From Erigeron canadensis (taxonomy: Eukaryota; Streptophyta; Magnoliopsida; Asterales; Asteraceae): a stretch of 64,000 bases of DNA. Below, in pieces: positions 12,518-25,100 of this stretch. Under the pieces are notes generated by a model. The model saw only the letters and a program-made list of their open reading frames with translations, did no database searches and was not told the DNA's origin. Each line of letters begins with the position of its first letter. The stretch's first letter is position 1. Position numbers and translations under genes: made by a program. Location: the NCBI RefSeq assembly GCF_010389155.1, contig NC_057768.1, positions 3,842,501-3,906,500 on the forward strand, read 5' to 3'.

Positions 12518-12808
12518 GAGATAAGTATCCTGAAATGTAATAAACTTTGAACGAATGTCTATAGTAGGAAATAACTAAAGTTGTGTGTATTATATGTAAA
12601 CAACTTTAAAAAATGTTTATTGTATGTAAAAAAACATATGTGACAACCATATAGAGGTGTCACTTGTCTGATTTTAATTGGTTGAATACATTTTCTTACA
12701 TACAATAAACATTATTTTCAAGTTGTTTGCATACAATACACACAACTTTAGTTATTTTTTACTATAGACATTCATTTAAAGTTTGTTACATTACAAGATA
12801 TTTATCCT
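12518..12808. mobile_element. Mutator-like MITE with long inverted repeats
   Basis: The 291-bp element has terminal inverted repeats of roughly 90-100 bp. The left end starts GAGATAAGTATCCTG and the right end, reversed, AGGATAAATATCTTG. The arms then match with few differences through TAACTAAAGTTGTGTGTAT. A 9-bp duplication TTTAATAAA flanks both sides (12509-12517 and 12809-12817), as expected for Mutator-like elements. There is no coding capacity. Confidence 0.85.
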
Positions 12809-12817
12809 TTTAATAAA

Positions 12818-14566
12818 AAAATTTCTTTCCTTTTTGATGTGTTTGGTAGTTTATAGGGATTATTAATTCAAAATGTAAACAACTTTACATGAATAGTTTT
12901 AGTATATATGAAACTTTAATTCTATGCATTGTATGTGACAAACTTTTAAATCTTGTGTTTTTTAGGATGAGTATGTTTTTGTTTGTGAATATGTGTTTTT
13001 AGGAAGTGTCAGTTTTTGTTTGTATTGAAGGGTAATTTTGAATTTTCAAGGATAAGGTAAAGATATATTGGGACAAAAATATGTTTAATGTCTTAATGTT
13101 ATCCTCTTTATAAGAGGGTATAGACTAATCCCTAGTTTATATGCTAAAAGGTTTGTTAATCAAGACATTTACAAAATAAATTTAAATAGAAAAATTTATA
13201 AAAAGTTAAATAACTTATATCAAACATTTTTCTTTAATGAAAATATGTAAATAAAATATAATAATAATACTACCAGCAAGATGATGGAATCTAAAAGGAT
13301 ACAAATACAAATAAGAGAATATTGAACATATTATAGATGCTTCCCGAGACTTTAACTGCAAAGATTACAATACAAGTAAAAAACTAGTGTCATTTACAAA
13401 AACAAGACGACCTTATAGAAAAAACCTCATCTACATTGATCATTCTATCGGTCTTCACTATACGATGTTCTTGATTTAATTCCATACAAGCTTCAAGAAA
13501 TGCTACCACACTGCAACATACAAAACAGATGACAAAATATCAACTCAATAACAACCTATGTCCCTTAATAACAACCCACGTCCTTTGACGAGCAGAACAA
13601 GAGGGGGTTCATAATTTAATCTTCCCATAAAAATTAATGATTTCGGTTTATGTTCAAGTGCCAATGAAAAGAATAAAGCAGAACCGAATCAAATAAAAGC
13701 ATCCCTTTAGTCGTTGCGAAGACCTTTTTATTATGGTATCTCTAGAAATCCCACCATATACTCATACATATAGTATTAATGATTGTTTTAATAATCGTTT
13801 TAGCCTACAATAAGTTAAAAGAAGGAATGTAAATCGTTTGACTCCATTTCGAGCTGAAGGTTCATGTCCAACCATTTTAAGTATTAAACTAGTTATTCTA
13901 TCCATGTATTGTCGCAAAATATACTTTTTGCACAACAATTTTGGACCCAAATTTATATGACTTATGTCAGCCTAAAATTTTGGAAAATACAGCCAAATTT
14001 ATAATAATAACAATAAAAAAATGTGAGAAAATAATAATATGTATAAAAACATAAACAATAATAATATTAATGCTTTAAATTTAACATGCAAGTAAAAAGT
14101 AGTGATGATGAAAGTTATCTACTATATAAATAAAGCAAAATTTTGATTATATCATAATTTTTTTTATAAAAAATCTCATTTGGCATTTTAGGCTTTTTCT
14201 TATTAATAATCTTTATTATATAATTGTATTTATGAAATCATATTAAAGTTTTGATTTTAAGCAATCATTAAAAAATTTCTCAAAAATAGTCAAACTTAAT
14301 GTAAAGTAACATATATTTGAAACTCTAATTCTATATCATCTTTTAAGAATAATATCTCATTATTTTTATTCTTATTCTCTTTTTAACTTGATCATTATCA
14401 TTTCTTAATTCTTATCATTTAAATTTGATTTCGAAAAACATTTATTTCGTTATACATTATACTTATTTTAGTTTTTTCATAATTATGCTTAGTTTTTATT
14501 AGTGTGAGTTCAATAATGATTGTTAGACATGTGTATAGTAAAAGAAATAAGATGAAGAATTACTTT
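12818..14566. other. AT-rich intergenic DNA
   Basis: No gene is supported. The stretch is strongly AT-rich with short runs and no recognisable family. Confidence 0.4.
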
Positions 14567-14981
14567 CTATTTGGTTAACACTTTTACATTTTCATGTTGG
14601 TAAAAACAATTTAGTATGAGTGTTGGTCACCTTTTTAGAACTTTCAGATTTATCATGTCCACGCTTTTATGATTTTTTATTTATATCGTCAATTTTATAA
14701 AAATATAGGTAGTGTTGTATTTTTGTATACATATTTTGTATGCTCATCACCTAAATATTCTTGATATGTCCGGTCTATTTGGTTAACACTTTTACATTTT
14801 CATGCCGGTAAAAACAATTTAGTACGAGTGTTGGTCACCTTTTTAGATCTTTCAGATTTATCATGTCCACGCTATTATGATTTTTTATTCATATCGTCAA
14901 TTTTATAAAAATATAGGTAGTGTTGTATTTTTGTATATATATTTTATATGCTGATCGCCTAAATATTCTTGATATGCCCGG
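14567..14981. repeat. Direct tandem duplication, 208-bp unit
   Basis: Two adjacent copies (14567-14774 and 14775-14981) both start CTATTTGGTTAACACTTTTA and end with GATATGYCCGG. They differ at only a few positions. No open frame is conserved between them. Confidence 0.9.
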
Positions 14982-16637
14982 GTATTACCCTGGATGATAA
15001 ACTTATTATATATACAAAGATAGATGAATATATTCAAAACCAAATGTTTAAAAATATAATCATAATGGTATGAAAGTTGTTTAAAAAAATTAAATATTTA
15101 AAGTATGATAATGTATTTATTCATTAGGGATGTTAATTAATGTGACATTAGTTATGATGCATTTAATAAACTTCATTTTTCTTAGATAATAATCAAAAAT
15201 TATATTTTTACCATTTAAACTTAATATATATTATTTTATGCAAATCATAAGTGTCGTAAGTTGATGTATATGTAATTAATGTAAAGATGATAGTGAATAT
15301 ATTTTAAAAGGAAAATATTTAAGGTGTAATATTATTTTATTAAAACAATTAGGGAACTTCATATGAATAGTAAGAAAGAGAGTTAATTTATCATTTTTAA
15401 ACTTTTTAACATAATGATATAATTTTTTAATAAACATTAAAGTTTATTAATTTTTTTTTCTTCGAACCTTCAAAAATTAATGTATTTAGCCACTAGTTGA
15501 AAAATCCTTTACAACTAAATAAATAAAGTTAAATACGAGTACTAAATTTTAGCAAATAAAACGTAAAACCAAATCTGGGTGTGTCCCACGCTTCTCTGAG
15601 GTCGTAATTGAAGACAAAAACAGTCAAAGTCTTTTTTATAGCATCTACTACCACTTCCAACCACTATGTGCGCGTGCAAAACACCTCCCGCTCATTGTCA
15701 GATATCACAGTACGTGATTTCCACCCACGTAACGCGCGTGTAATACACTGCCAATGAGACTTATGGGTCGTACGTAATGTCCCTTTTGTATTTACATACA
15801 TGTCTCCTTTCCTGACCGTATATGAAAGAGTTGTATCGGTTCTAGTCCCTATAGTTTTCGCTATTTACATATTTAAGAAACTCCCACATTCTGTTTTGAA
15901 GAACATTTTGCCCCTCAATTTAGTTAAAGTTAGCAGTACCTTCAATAATATTTATGACGCATCAAAATTGTTTTCCCAGATGTTAAAAGAATTAATCTAT
16001 AGTCTTGCTTAAGAAGAGCTGAAAAAAAAGTTTATATACTAGTGGTCTACAAATTATTAATATAACATCAAATAACATGATAATTTACTTCATTGTAATT
16101 GTATTTATACTGTAGACTTCTAATATTTTGCTAATTGGTCTTTGTTATATATATATATATATATATATAATCATACTTTTGCCGTTAAAAAAAAACATGA
16201 TAAATTTACCAATTGTTTTTGATAACCTTTTTATATTATGACATCCTATATTTGTTCTTCACTTGATTTCAATAATTATTTATGTATTACATATAGTTTG
16301 ACTTATAATAAAAGGTCTTGTTAAATAGTGCATACCATAAAATTTAATAATAATATAAACTTTTATACATGTTAACTGCATTTTTAGGGTAACGACAGGT
16401 ACCACGTGTTATGGCGGTGGTGTGTGGTTGTGAAGGTGGCAACAATGGTGGCGATATAATGTTAGCGGTGATAGTGACGATGACTGGTGGTGGTGGCGGC
16501 GGCGGTGATTCGTGGTGAGTAATGTAGGTTATTGATGTAATGTGGTTTAAATGTATCGTATATTATGCATTAAAATATGTACATTGTTTGAACGTTGATA
16601 GTTGAAACTTAGAATCCTATTTGCTTTATAATATAAA
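14982..16637. other. AT-rich intergenic DNA with a GGTGGCGG-rich patch
   Basis: A 70-codon open frame at 15800-16012 has no recognisable family. A (TA)n run lies near 16147-16168. At about 16410-16515 the sequence becomes rich in GGTGGCGG-type triplets. Similar CCACC/GCCGCC patches lie near 18900, 20400-20600, 41600, 42130 and 51030, so this is probably a dispersed repeat rather than a gene. Confidence 0.4.
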
Positions 16638-17059
16638 GAGAGCAAGTACTCGAGCGTTGCGGCGGTAAGATGATGGGTGTTAGGTCATAGAGCGTGGTAG
16701 GTCATAGGAGGTGATAAGTCATAGAGTGTGATCCAAATGCCTTAGCCGTACAGGCTCCGCCCTTGGATTTAAAAGTTCGTTGAAAGTATATCGAATGACA
16801 TCTCTAATGAAAGAGCATGAAATTTTAAGAACACCCATATAATTTTTATGATTTATCGGTGTACGGTTTTTGAGATAAAAGATTTTGAATGAATTGGAGG
16901 AATAAATAATTTAAGGAGGAGAGAGAAAAAAAATTATTGGTTAAAATTTGAGTAGAGAGAGGTGTTAGATAAATATAGAATTGATATATGGACATTTTGG
17001 GAAAGTAAATGTTGAAACTTAATATGTAGACAAAGGATATCTGCTTTATAAGATAGTAC
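16638..17059 (-). mobile_element. Helitron-like non-autonomous repeat, copy 1
   Basis: Read on the minus strand it starts TACTATCTTATAAAGC and ends close to CCGCCGCAACGC, the GC-rich hairpin-type 3' region typical of Helitron-like repeats. The interior is about 80 percent similar by eye to copy 2, sharing for instance ATGTCATTCGATATACTTTC. No coding capacity. It is tandem with copy 2, and a truncated further start may follow at about 16600-16637. Confidence 0.6.
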
Positions 17060-17455
17060 AAGAGTAACTACCCGCGCGTTGCGGCGGTGAGATGTTGGAT
17101 GATAGGTCATAAAGTGTGATAGCCAAAGGCCTAACCGTACGGGTTCCGCCATCGGATTTAAAAATTCGTCGAAAGTATATCGAATGACATCTCTAATGAA
17201 AGAGCATGAAATTTTAAGAAAACTCATATAATTTTTATAATTTATCGATGTACGGTTTGTGAGATAAAAGATTTTGAATGAATTGGAAGAGTAAATGATT
17301 TATGGAGGAGAGAGAAAAAAGATGATTGGTTGAGATTTGAGGAAAGGGAAATGGTGTTTGGTAATATATAATTGATAGAAAGGAAATTTTGGGGAAGTAA
17401 ATGTTAAAACTTCAAATTTTAGACAGAGAGAATATGCTTTATAATATAGTATAGA
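17060..17455 (-). mobile_element. Helitron-like non-autonomous repeat, copy 2
   Basis: On the minus strand it starts TCTATACTATATTATAAAGC and ends with CCGCCGCAACGCGCGGGTAG. The 5' TC, the short GC-rich near-palindrome close to the 3' end and the lack of terminal inverted repeats fit a non-autonomous Helitron. The same sequence occurs at 16638-17059 in tandem and at about 55661-56056 in the other orientation. Confidence 0.65.
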
Positions 17456-19525
17456 TATATATAAATATAGATATTTAACATTTTCTATAAAGGTCAAACT
17501 ACAAAACTTACACAAAAAATATTGAATACATTTATCTATATTCTGTGTTTTGTACATGAACAAACCACCTCTAGCTTTTATATATTCTCGAGTACTTAAC
17601 TTTTTATAAATTAACAAGGTTTTTTACCTGCACGATATACGGCTATTTAAAATGATCAATTAATAAAGTTTTGTCCAATATTCTTTATTTTAGATGTAAA
17701 AGTAAATGTTAAACAATGTCATATGAAATAATATTTAATCACATTATACTTTTTATAATAAAGTATCGCCATAGTAACAATAATATAAAATTTAGTATTT
17801 AATTGTAAAACTTTTTGGACGTGATTTTACCCATAGACATATATATAGTTTGATTATGAAGTGTAATAGTGTATATAGTAAAGAAAGAAAAGAGAAAAAA
17901 AACGTAATAAAATATCATGGATTATGAGTAATGAATTATTAAGTGTTTATAGTTAACAATAATATAAAATAAATATCTATCATACAATGTTAGCCGTGAT
18001 TTCTCACTATATATAAATATAAATTTTATATTCATTTTTTTCTATATAAATATTTGCCATATTTATAATGTATGTAAAAAAATTTATTTAATAAAATTGT
18101 GTGAAAAAAAATATGAAGATGCCACTTAGGATTTATTCTATGTGACAATGTTTAAATATAACTTCAAGTTTAAGTGGATAGCTTTAGAAAGACAGGATAA
18201 CTATTGTTTTATTATGTATATAGATATAGATTGATTAATAATGATCATGTTGATGTTATTGGTTCAAAAAACGAGAAAATGACCTTACTTGTTAAAAAAA
18301 AAAGAAAAAAAGTAATAAGAAAACTCTATTTTTTTTCAAGTTTAAACAACTAATAAATTAATGTAACAATCAAGAATTATATATCTAACAAAAATGTAAT
18401 TTATGTTAGCTTTACAATAATGTAAAACCAACAACTTTGATTGGAAACTCACTTTAAACAACATCTATGCTTTTATAATACTATATATTAGATTACACAC
18501 CTGCCTTTTGAAAATCACATTTTTGGAATATGTGTTTTTAGTTTTTTACTTAATTATTTTTAATGAATTAATTTATATAACACTTTTAAACGCCCACTAT
18601 ATCACAACCAAGGTTTTTTTAGTATCTCGACCACACCTACTATTTGCAGCGTGTGGGCCTCCCTGTCTGTAATGACAAATCTGGCAAAAAGTATCGGGCC
18701 CCCTGTTAGTAATCGCTGCAAATAGTTGGATATGGACAAAAACACCACTATTTGCAGCGATAATCGCTGCAAATAGTCTGGTTTAATTACCAAAAGTCTG
18801 GTCGGGATACCAGCCGCCCTCTTAAATCATTGAAAGTATCTCCACTACTCACTTTACATCAATCATTTTTATATCAATTACATACATCACTCGACGCTGC
18901 TACCGCCATCACTGGTCGCCACCACCATCACCATCAGTTGTCGATATCTCAACCAGTCCCGCCACCACAACATCATCGTCGTTGTCGCCTAGTCATTACC
19001 CAAATACGAGTAACTTGGTAGTAGATAACCGTTGGAGAAAAAAAGAATGTTAAAGTTTTGTTAAAGTTGAAATTACCTTATTGAGTAAATTATTAACCGA
19101 AGCTATACAAAATAATATAAAAGTTCATATCACCTCAAATTTAATACAATTGAGATTGAACTGGAGCTCGAAAATCTCATAACTTTAATGCACTTTTCAA
19201 TATTTATATACTTCCCAAACTTTGATAACTTCAAAAGCCTTATCATTTGCATTACTATATGTCTTTTGTCGATTGTGATGGTAAAATCAACTTGGAAAAT
19301 TAAAACCTATAAATAGTTATTGGCTAATAATAATAGTAAAGTGTTGAAGGGACCATTTTGTAAGAATATAAAAAGTTGAAAGGGTAAAGTGTGAAAAAGC
19401 AAAGTGGAATTGTGCATAAAACAAGAAAGAAAAAGCTGCACCCATTTTCCCCGTATATACGGTCAGAATGTTATGTTGCCGTTTTACATTCCATTTTCCA
19501 TATGAGTAAAATTGTCCATAATTAT
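17456..19525. other. AT-rich intergenic DNA
   Basis: No supported gene. It contains the TTTGCAGCG palindrome cluster (18639-18777) and a short CCACCATCACCATC-rich patch near 18905-18990. Open frames here are short and unsupported. Confidence 0.4.
18747..18777. repeat. Perfect 15-bp-arm palindrome (ACTATTTGCAGCGAT)
   Basis: ACTATTTGCAGCGAT, one A, then the exact inverse ATCGCTGCAAATAGT. Further half-sites lie near 18639-18651 and 18708-18726. Clustered short motifs in both orientations resemble the subterminal regions of CACTA-type transposons, but no terminal CACTA ends were identified. Confidence 0.7.
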
Positions 19526-19537
19526 ACGAGTATTTAT

Positions 19538-19715
19538 CTTTGGTATTAGATCGACAGATTTTCTTAGGTATAAAAATAGAAAGAAACATTGTTCTATAAA
19601 GTGGAACAATTGGTGTAATTTTGTATTGACGTGATTTTGATTGTGTTTGCGACATCACTAATTGATGATGTCAATTATGTGAATAAAAGTTAACTTTCAG
19701 AAAAAAACAACAACA
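19538..19715 (+). mobile_element. Very short 5'-truncated LINE tail with 12-bp target duplication
   Basis: The frame FLRYKNRKKHCSIKWNNWC matches the extreme C terminus of the LINE at 20667 (FLWYRNRGKHRSIMWNDWC). It is followed by a short 3' tail ending in an A-rich CAACAA run. The target duplication ACGAGTATTTAT is exact at 19526-19537 and 19716-19727. Only about 178 bp was inserted. Confidence 0.85.
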
Positions 19716-20116
19716 ACGAGTATTTATGTATTTAGTTGTGCCAATTCACAAAAGTATATTTTTGTGACCATTGACATCAACCTTATCTTTATATTTTTGT
19801 GTATGATACGAGTATTTATATAAAAATCACTTTCATTTCTCCATAATGAAAACACTTAAGATACAATCAACCCTTATTTATTAAAATCATAAAGATCTAA
19901 TCTACCTTTTCAAAACATTTGTTTTTAATAATTATTTTTTTTTATTCATTATCATATAGGTATTATATTTAAAGGTAATGATGAATAAAGAGGTTTTTTG
20001 GTAAATAGTAGATTGGTGATAAGTTTCTTCAAATATATAAACTATCTTATAAAATATTTACCCTTTTCAAATTTTTCAAAAAAGAATTTGATAAACTCAA
20101 ACTACCCCCTTCATTT

Positions 20117-20215
20117 GGGAGGATAATGTTGGGGTAATCTTGACCCTTAAATAAAAATCAAGGGCCAATATTCAAACATGATCTTTGAATATTGGCAATT
20201 TTAGGTCGCCCTAAT
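20117..20215. mobile_element. Second copy of the CTTGACCCTTA-family MITE (partial)
   Basis: GGGGTAATCTTGACCCTTAA followed by ATAAAAATCAAGGGCCA matches the element at 9776-9940. The inverted partner is a different, shorter match (CAATATTCAAA against TTTGAATATTG), so this copy is rearranged or diverged. Confidence 0.5.
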
Positions 20216-20654
20216 TTTAGAAATAATTACAAGAAAAAAACATTGAAAATAACTCAATTGTCCTTAACGAGTACTTTTTAATGAAAAAAATTATTGGAAA
20301 TTACTCAATCTGACTTTAATAAATTAATTTACACCTTAAACCTTTATCTTACTAATTTATATTTTATAACATTATTTTCTAAAGTAATTCAACATACACC
20401 ACTCAACATTGCTATCATCACCAATAGTCGCTACCATCAAACCTGTCGCTCTCACCACCAAATCACTTCTGTCTTTTTAATTTACAACTTAAATCATCTT
20501 CTAAAATATTTCAACCTACACCACTCAACATTGTCATCACCATCAATAGTCGCCGTGATCAACACCCGTCGCTCTCATCATCAAAGTATCGTCACCAACA
20601 TGACAGTTACATTGTGCAAATACCGTGCCAATGATAATATAACATGATAAGCAG
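20216..20654. other. Spacer with duplicated CACCA/GTCGC-rich segments
   Basis: Two similar segments (about 20380-20460 and 20510-20590) share the words ACACCACTCAACATTG and GTCGCTCTCA. They belong to the dispersed GC-richer patches mentioned at 14982-16637. No gene is supported. Confidence 0.45.
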
Positions 20655-20666
20655 TATTAAATAAAT

Positions 20667-21858
20667 TGATAAAGGTGGCATCGGGCTTAGTAAACTGGCA
20701 GATTCTAATGTCGCTCTGTTGTCTAAATGGTTTTGGAGATATAAACATGAACCTAACAGTCTTTGGAGAAGGGTCATTAAGGCGATACATGAGACAAAAA
20801 GGGTATGGAATCTTCTTCCTATGAACAAGGCGATGACAGGTGTATGGGTGTCTATTGTGAAATGTATTTTGAAAGTCAAAGTTGCGGGAACTAATTTGGT
20901 TTCTTTGTTTAAAAGGGAGGTGGGAAATGGAATGGACATTCGATTATGGTTAGACCCATGGGCATGTAATGATACGTTGAAGGAGAGGTTTCCTATTTTG
21001 TTTCAAAAAGATAAAGATAAAAAGGTTTGTGTTGCTGATGGATTTTGCTGGGAGTCCAATAAATTATTGGGTGGCGACATCAACTTTGCTCCTTGGCTAA
21101 GGGATGACACAAATGGAGAAGGTACTTCACTGCTTCAATTATTAGACGGGAAGCAACTAAGTGGGACTAACGATAGATGGATTTGGAGCAGAAGCAAGGA
21201 TTCGACTTTCTCGGTCAAGTTGGTTAAGGAATGGCTGAATTGCGACAAAGACTATAGTAATAGACAAGTTTTTAAATGGTGTAAGTGGGTCCCAAGGAAG
21301 TGTAATATCTTTATGTGGCGTGTTGGGTTGGACAGGATTCCGACACTCGCTGCTCTCAATACTAGAAACTGTCGGTTCGGTTCACTGTTATGTGGAATGT
21401 GCGACCAACATGAAGAATCAGTTGGTCATTTACTGCTTGAATGCGAAGTGGCTATGGAATTTTGGCAAAAGATTGGAGATTGGTGTAAGGTGTCGCCTCT
21501 GTTCTTCTTCTCGACTACTAATTTGTTCAAAGCTCACAACGTTGAGGGACTTGGGATTAAGGAGAAAAGTGTGTTGAAGGGGATCGTTTTTATCACTTGT
21601 TGGTGCATTTGGAAAGCTCGCAACGACTTACGGTTTGCCAATATCACTATAAATGTTGACAGGATTTTTAATGACATTAGATCAATTGGTTTTTTATGGT
21701 ATAGGAATAGAGGTAAACACCGATCAATTATGTGGAACGATTGGTGTGGTTTTAATTTGAGGTAATTGTTAGTTGTATATGTTTTGGCCTTACCAGTAAT
21801 TGGTGGTAATGGTTATGTGAATAATAGTAAACTTTAAAAAAAAAAAAAAAAAAAAATT
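20667..21858 (+). mobile_element. 5'-truncated LINE retrotransposon with poly(A) tail
   Basis: This 1.19-kb non-LTR element keeps the 3' part of the reverse-transcriptase ORF, a short 3' UTR and a poly(A) run of about 20. Likely target duplications flank it: TATTAAATAAAT at 20655-20666 and TATTAAAAAAAT at 21859-21870, one mismatch. The open frame of 366 codons has no stop, which suggests a recent insertion. It ends about 0.3 kb before the CYCD3 start codon, in the same orientation. Confidence 0.9.
20668..21765 (+). pseudogene. LINE reverse-transcriptase C-terminal fragment with zf-RVT domain
   Basis: The frame begins DKGGIGLSKLADSNVALLSK, which lies just after the reverse-transcriptase fingers/palm in plant LINE ORF2. 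The zinc-binding region follows (FKWCKWVPRKCNIFMWR, CGMCDQHEESVGHLLLEC) and then a C-terminal WCIWKARNDLRF block. The catalytic YADD region and the endonuclease domain are missing through 5' truncation, so the fragment cannot support retrotransposition. The frame has no native start codon. Confidence 0.88.
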
Positions 21859-21870
21859 ATTAAAAAAATA

Positions 21871-22154
21871 TATATCGAAATGAAAGAAAGACAGGCGTGA
21901 AAGGGGTTTGCAGATAAAACTCTTAAAAACCATAAAAGCCCTTTCTTTTTTGCTTGTTTATTTTGGGTCTTTCTTTTTTCTTCTCTCTCAACTGGAATTG
22001 CAGATAGTACTAGTCTAGAGAGAGAGAGAAAACATCACAAAAGATGTTGCATTTCCAAAATCTTTGTTTTCTTGATGATAATGAATAGATAGATATAGAT
22101 ATATAGACTATAATAATAATCTTATATCTATTTTGTCACAAAAAAAAAAAAAAG
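21871..22154 (+). promoter_or_regulatory. CYCD3 5' UTR / proximal promoter
   Basis: Sequence between the LINE tail and the CYCD3 ATG. It has a CT-rich tract near 21945-21990 and a GA repeat at about 22016-22031, as in many plant 5' leaders, and an A-run directly before the ATG. No single TATA box is clear. The short distance means that the LINE occupies what would otherwise be upstream promoter. Confidence 0.5.
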
Positions 22155-25100
22155 ATGATGATGAACAACAATACTACATTTGCTTTTCTTGAAGATGGTC
22201 TTTTTTGTGATGAACAAGAACAAGATTTAGATTTGGATTTTGATGATGAAAAGATTGATACAAACCATCAAATCTTGGCAAATAGTACTACTTTCCTTGA
22301 AAATGATTTAGTATGGGAAGAAGATGAGCTAATTACCCTTTTGTCAAAACAAGAAAATGTTGGTCTTTTTTTAGGAAAATGGGGTTTGATTAGTGATTTA
22401 AGTGTTTCAAGAAAAGAAAGTGTTGATTGGATGATTAGGGTTAGTAATCATTTTGGTTTTGTTCCAATGACAACTATCTTAAGTGTTAATTACTTTGATA
22501 GGTTTTTATTAACCCCACATTTCCAAAATGAAAATAAGCCATGGATGAATCAGCTTGTTGCTGTTGCTTGTCTTTCTTTAGCTTCTAAAGTTGAAGAAAT
22601 CCAACCTCCTCTTCTTATGGACTTACAAGTATGTGTTTGTTCTGTTTTTTGGTGTGTTTGGACTTTGGTTTACCTTATTTATTAGTCGTATCAGCATGTC
22701 GATGTTTCAAAAATGTCGATAAAGCGTGTTTGTGTCGAGATATAAGCTTGTTGTCTTGAACTTATGGGCTTAAAGCTAATAAGCTATAAGCCGGAAAAGT
22801 GACCTTATTGGCCTTTTGAAATTTGAATAAGCAGATTAGCCCTTGAATAAACTAGTAATCCTAAGACAATGTAGTACTAGTGTTTGTGTGACAATGTGTT
22901 TTTAGTATGTTTTGATTAATGTAGTGGTATTATGTTTTCGTTTAGGTGGAAGGATCGAAATTTGTGTTTGAATCAAAGACTATAATGAAAATGGAACTAT
23001 TGGTGCTCTCTTCTCTTGAATGGAAGATGAATCCGGTAACAATGGTTTCATTTTTCGATTACATATCGAGGAGGCTTGGTTTAATCACTCATTATCAACA
23101 TTCGGAGATTGTTAGGAGGTGTGAAAGGATCTTTCTTGTTGTTATTAATGGTAAGCTTGTGAATACGCTCATAGTTTGTTATACACAAATAAATTTGGGT
23201 GTATTTTATTGTCATTGTAATGTGCTAGGAGTTTAGGATCAGTAATCACATAACAAAGACACTTGAAAAAGTTGATGATCGTTTTATACGTCTCATCAGT
23301 TTTCCTGCATACATAGTTGTTGCTAAGTAATTGGTGTATAGTTATTGGAATTTTGCCTGCATGTGAAAGAAGGGAAATTATTAGGCACAGCGACACTTGG
23401 AAAACCAAGCACCAATCTGTTTTTATGTTTCATCAGTTTGCCTGCTTATATAGTTGTTGCTAGTTATTGTTGTATAACTTGTGATGTTGCTGGTATGTGA
23501 ATGAAGGGCAACTTGCAATGGACAGAGTAACATGTACACTTTTTGTACAATCTGGTAACCGGATCACTTTGTTGGTAAAATGATCAACCTTTCAAAAATT
23601 GTTAATCTGATATAAAGATTGTTCAACTTTTAAAACGATTATTATAGTCATTGATACCCGCAAGTCCTAGAAATAGTTGTATGTGAAAGTATAATTAGAA
23701 TCGAAATGTCATTTCTTGGTTCAAATCAAGTATCTGATCTTTGTATACTGAATGCAGATTCAAGGTTTTTGGCTTATCTTCCGTCTGTGATGGCTGTTGC
23801 TACAATGCTCCTTGTGATCAAGGAGGTTGATCCCGAGAATGCATACGATTACCAAAATCAACTCAAGGGTTTTCTTCAAATAAATGAGGTATATATGTTC
23901 TTCAACATGGTAGTGTCGTCTCTCTGTCTCCGCTTTACATCTTACTAAGCTTTGAACAACTAGTTCAGACAAACACATTGCTTTAATTTGAAAATGACAA
24001 GTTTGATGATGAGAACGAGAACTTAAATGAGAAAACCAAAAATCGATGACAGAAAAAGCTGATTGAGTACTTTTAGAGCTAGGAAGCATTTCATTGTTTC
24101 TGTTTGATCTACACAGTAACATGAACACACCAATGAATAAATTGCACAGGTTAGTAGCTTATGGTACTAGGATATAGAGGTGTGACATTGACCATAACTT
24201 TCCATTGTTGGCCACTTAAATGTGAGACACACATTCGGGGTGCACAGGACCATTACTAGTCTTTTGAAAAGATGCCAGGGATGAAGATTTAAACTTGGGC
24301 TTCTATTCTCTATACATAATTAAGTACCCATAAAAGATAAAACCGTGATAAATCAGGTTAAATACTTGTTTATTTAATGTGTGAAGGATGAGATGAGCTA
24401 TATCTTATGTTGGTATAGTTTTAGACATGCATATAATATATAATATATATATATATATATATATAGATACATGTTTGTATGCGATGATGGTGGCAAGAGT
24501 GTAGCTAGTGCAATTTTACTATTAAAACACATTTGCTACCGTTTATATCGATACAAACATTTTATCTGTGTTTGTGTCTGTTTGTAGATAAGCACCTTAT
24601 ACTCTCATGTTATTTGCTATAGTACCAAGTTAATTCTGAAAAACTTGATTGGCTTTGATAGTAAACAGTGTTGTCATTTCAAAAATGCAGAAGATATCAG
24701 TAGCCGTAGCATGTATGAGCAGCTGCTAAAAGAAAATTGTTTGTTGATAACACTTTCTCATTTTCAAACTGTCCAAAATGATTCATTCTCAAAGATTAGT
24801 ATCTTGGCTTTTTTTTTTTGGTTTCCCAGCCTCATTGAAAGCTAAATTCTAATGCGTGATATAAACTATTACAGGAAAAAGTAGACGACTGCACAAAGTT
24901 CATCCTGGAAGTATCTGACAATCATGGAACTAGCTACTTCATTGCTCAGAAGCGAAAGTACGATCGTGCTCCTGGAAGCCCAAACGGCGTAATTGATTCT
25001 TATTTCAGCAGTGATAACTCTAGTGATTCATGGGCAGTTGCATCATCGGTTTCATCTTCACCAGAACGACCAGTGTTGAAGAAGATCCGGGCTCAGGAGC

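Noticed and set aside
15800..16012. 70-codon open frame with hydrophobic segments
   Set aside because: No splice context, no family resemblance, and AT-rich low-complexity sequence around it.
16846..17227. Two overlapping minus-strand open frames
   Set aside because: They fall inside the Helitron-like repeats and are not conserved between copies.
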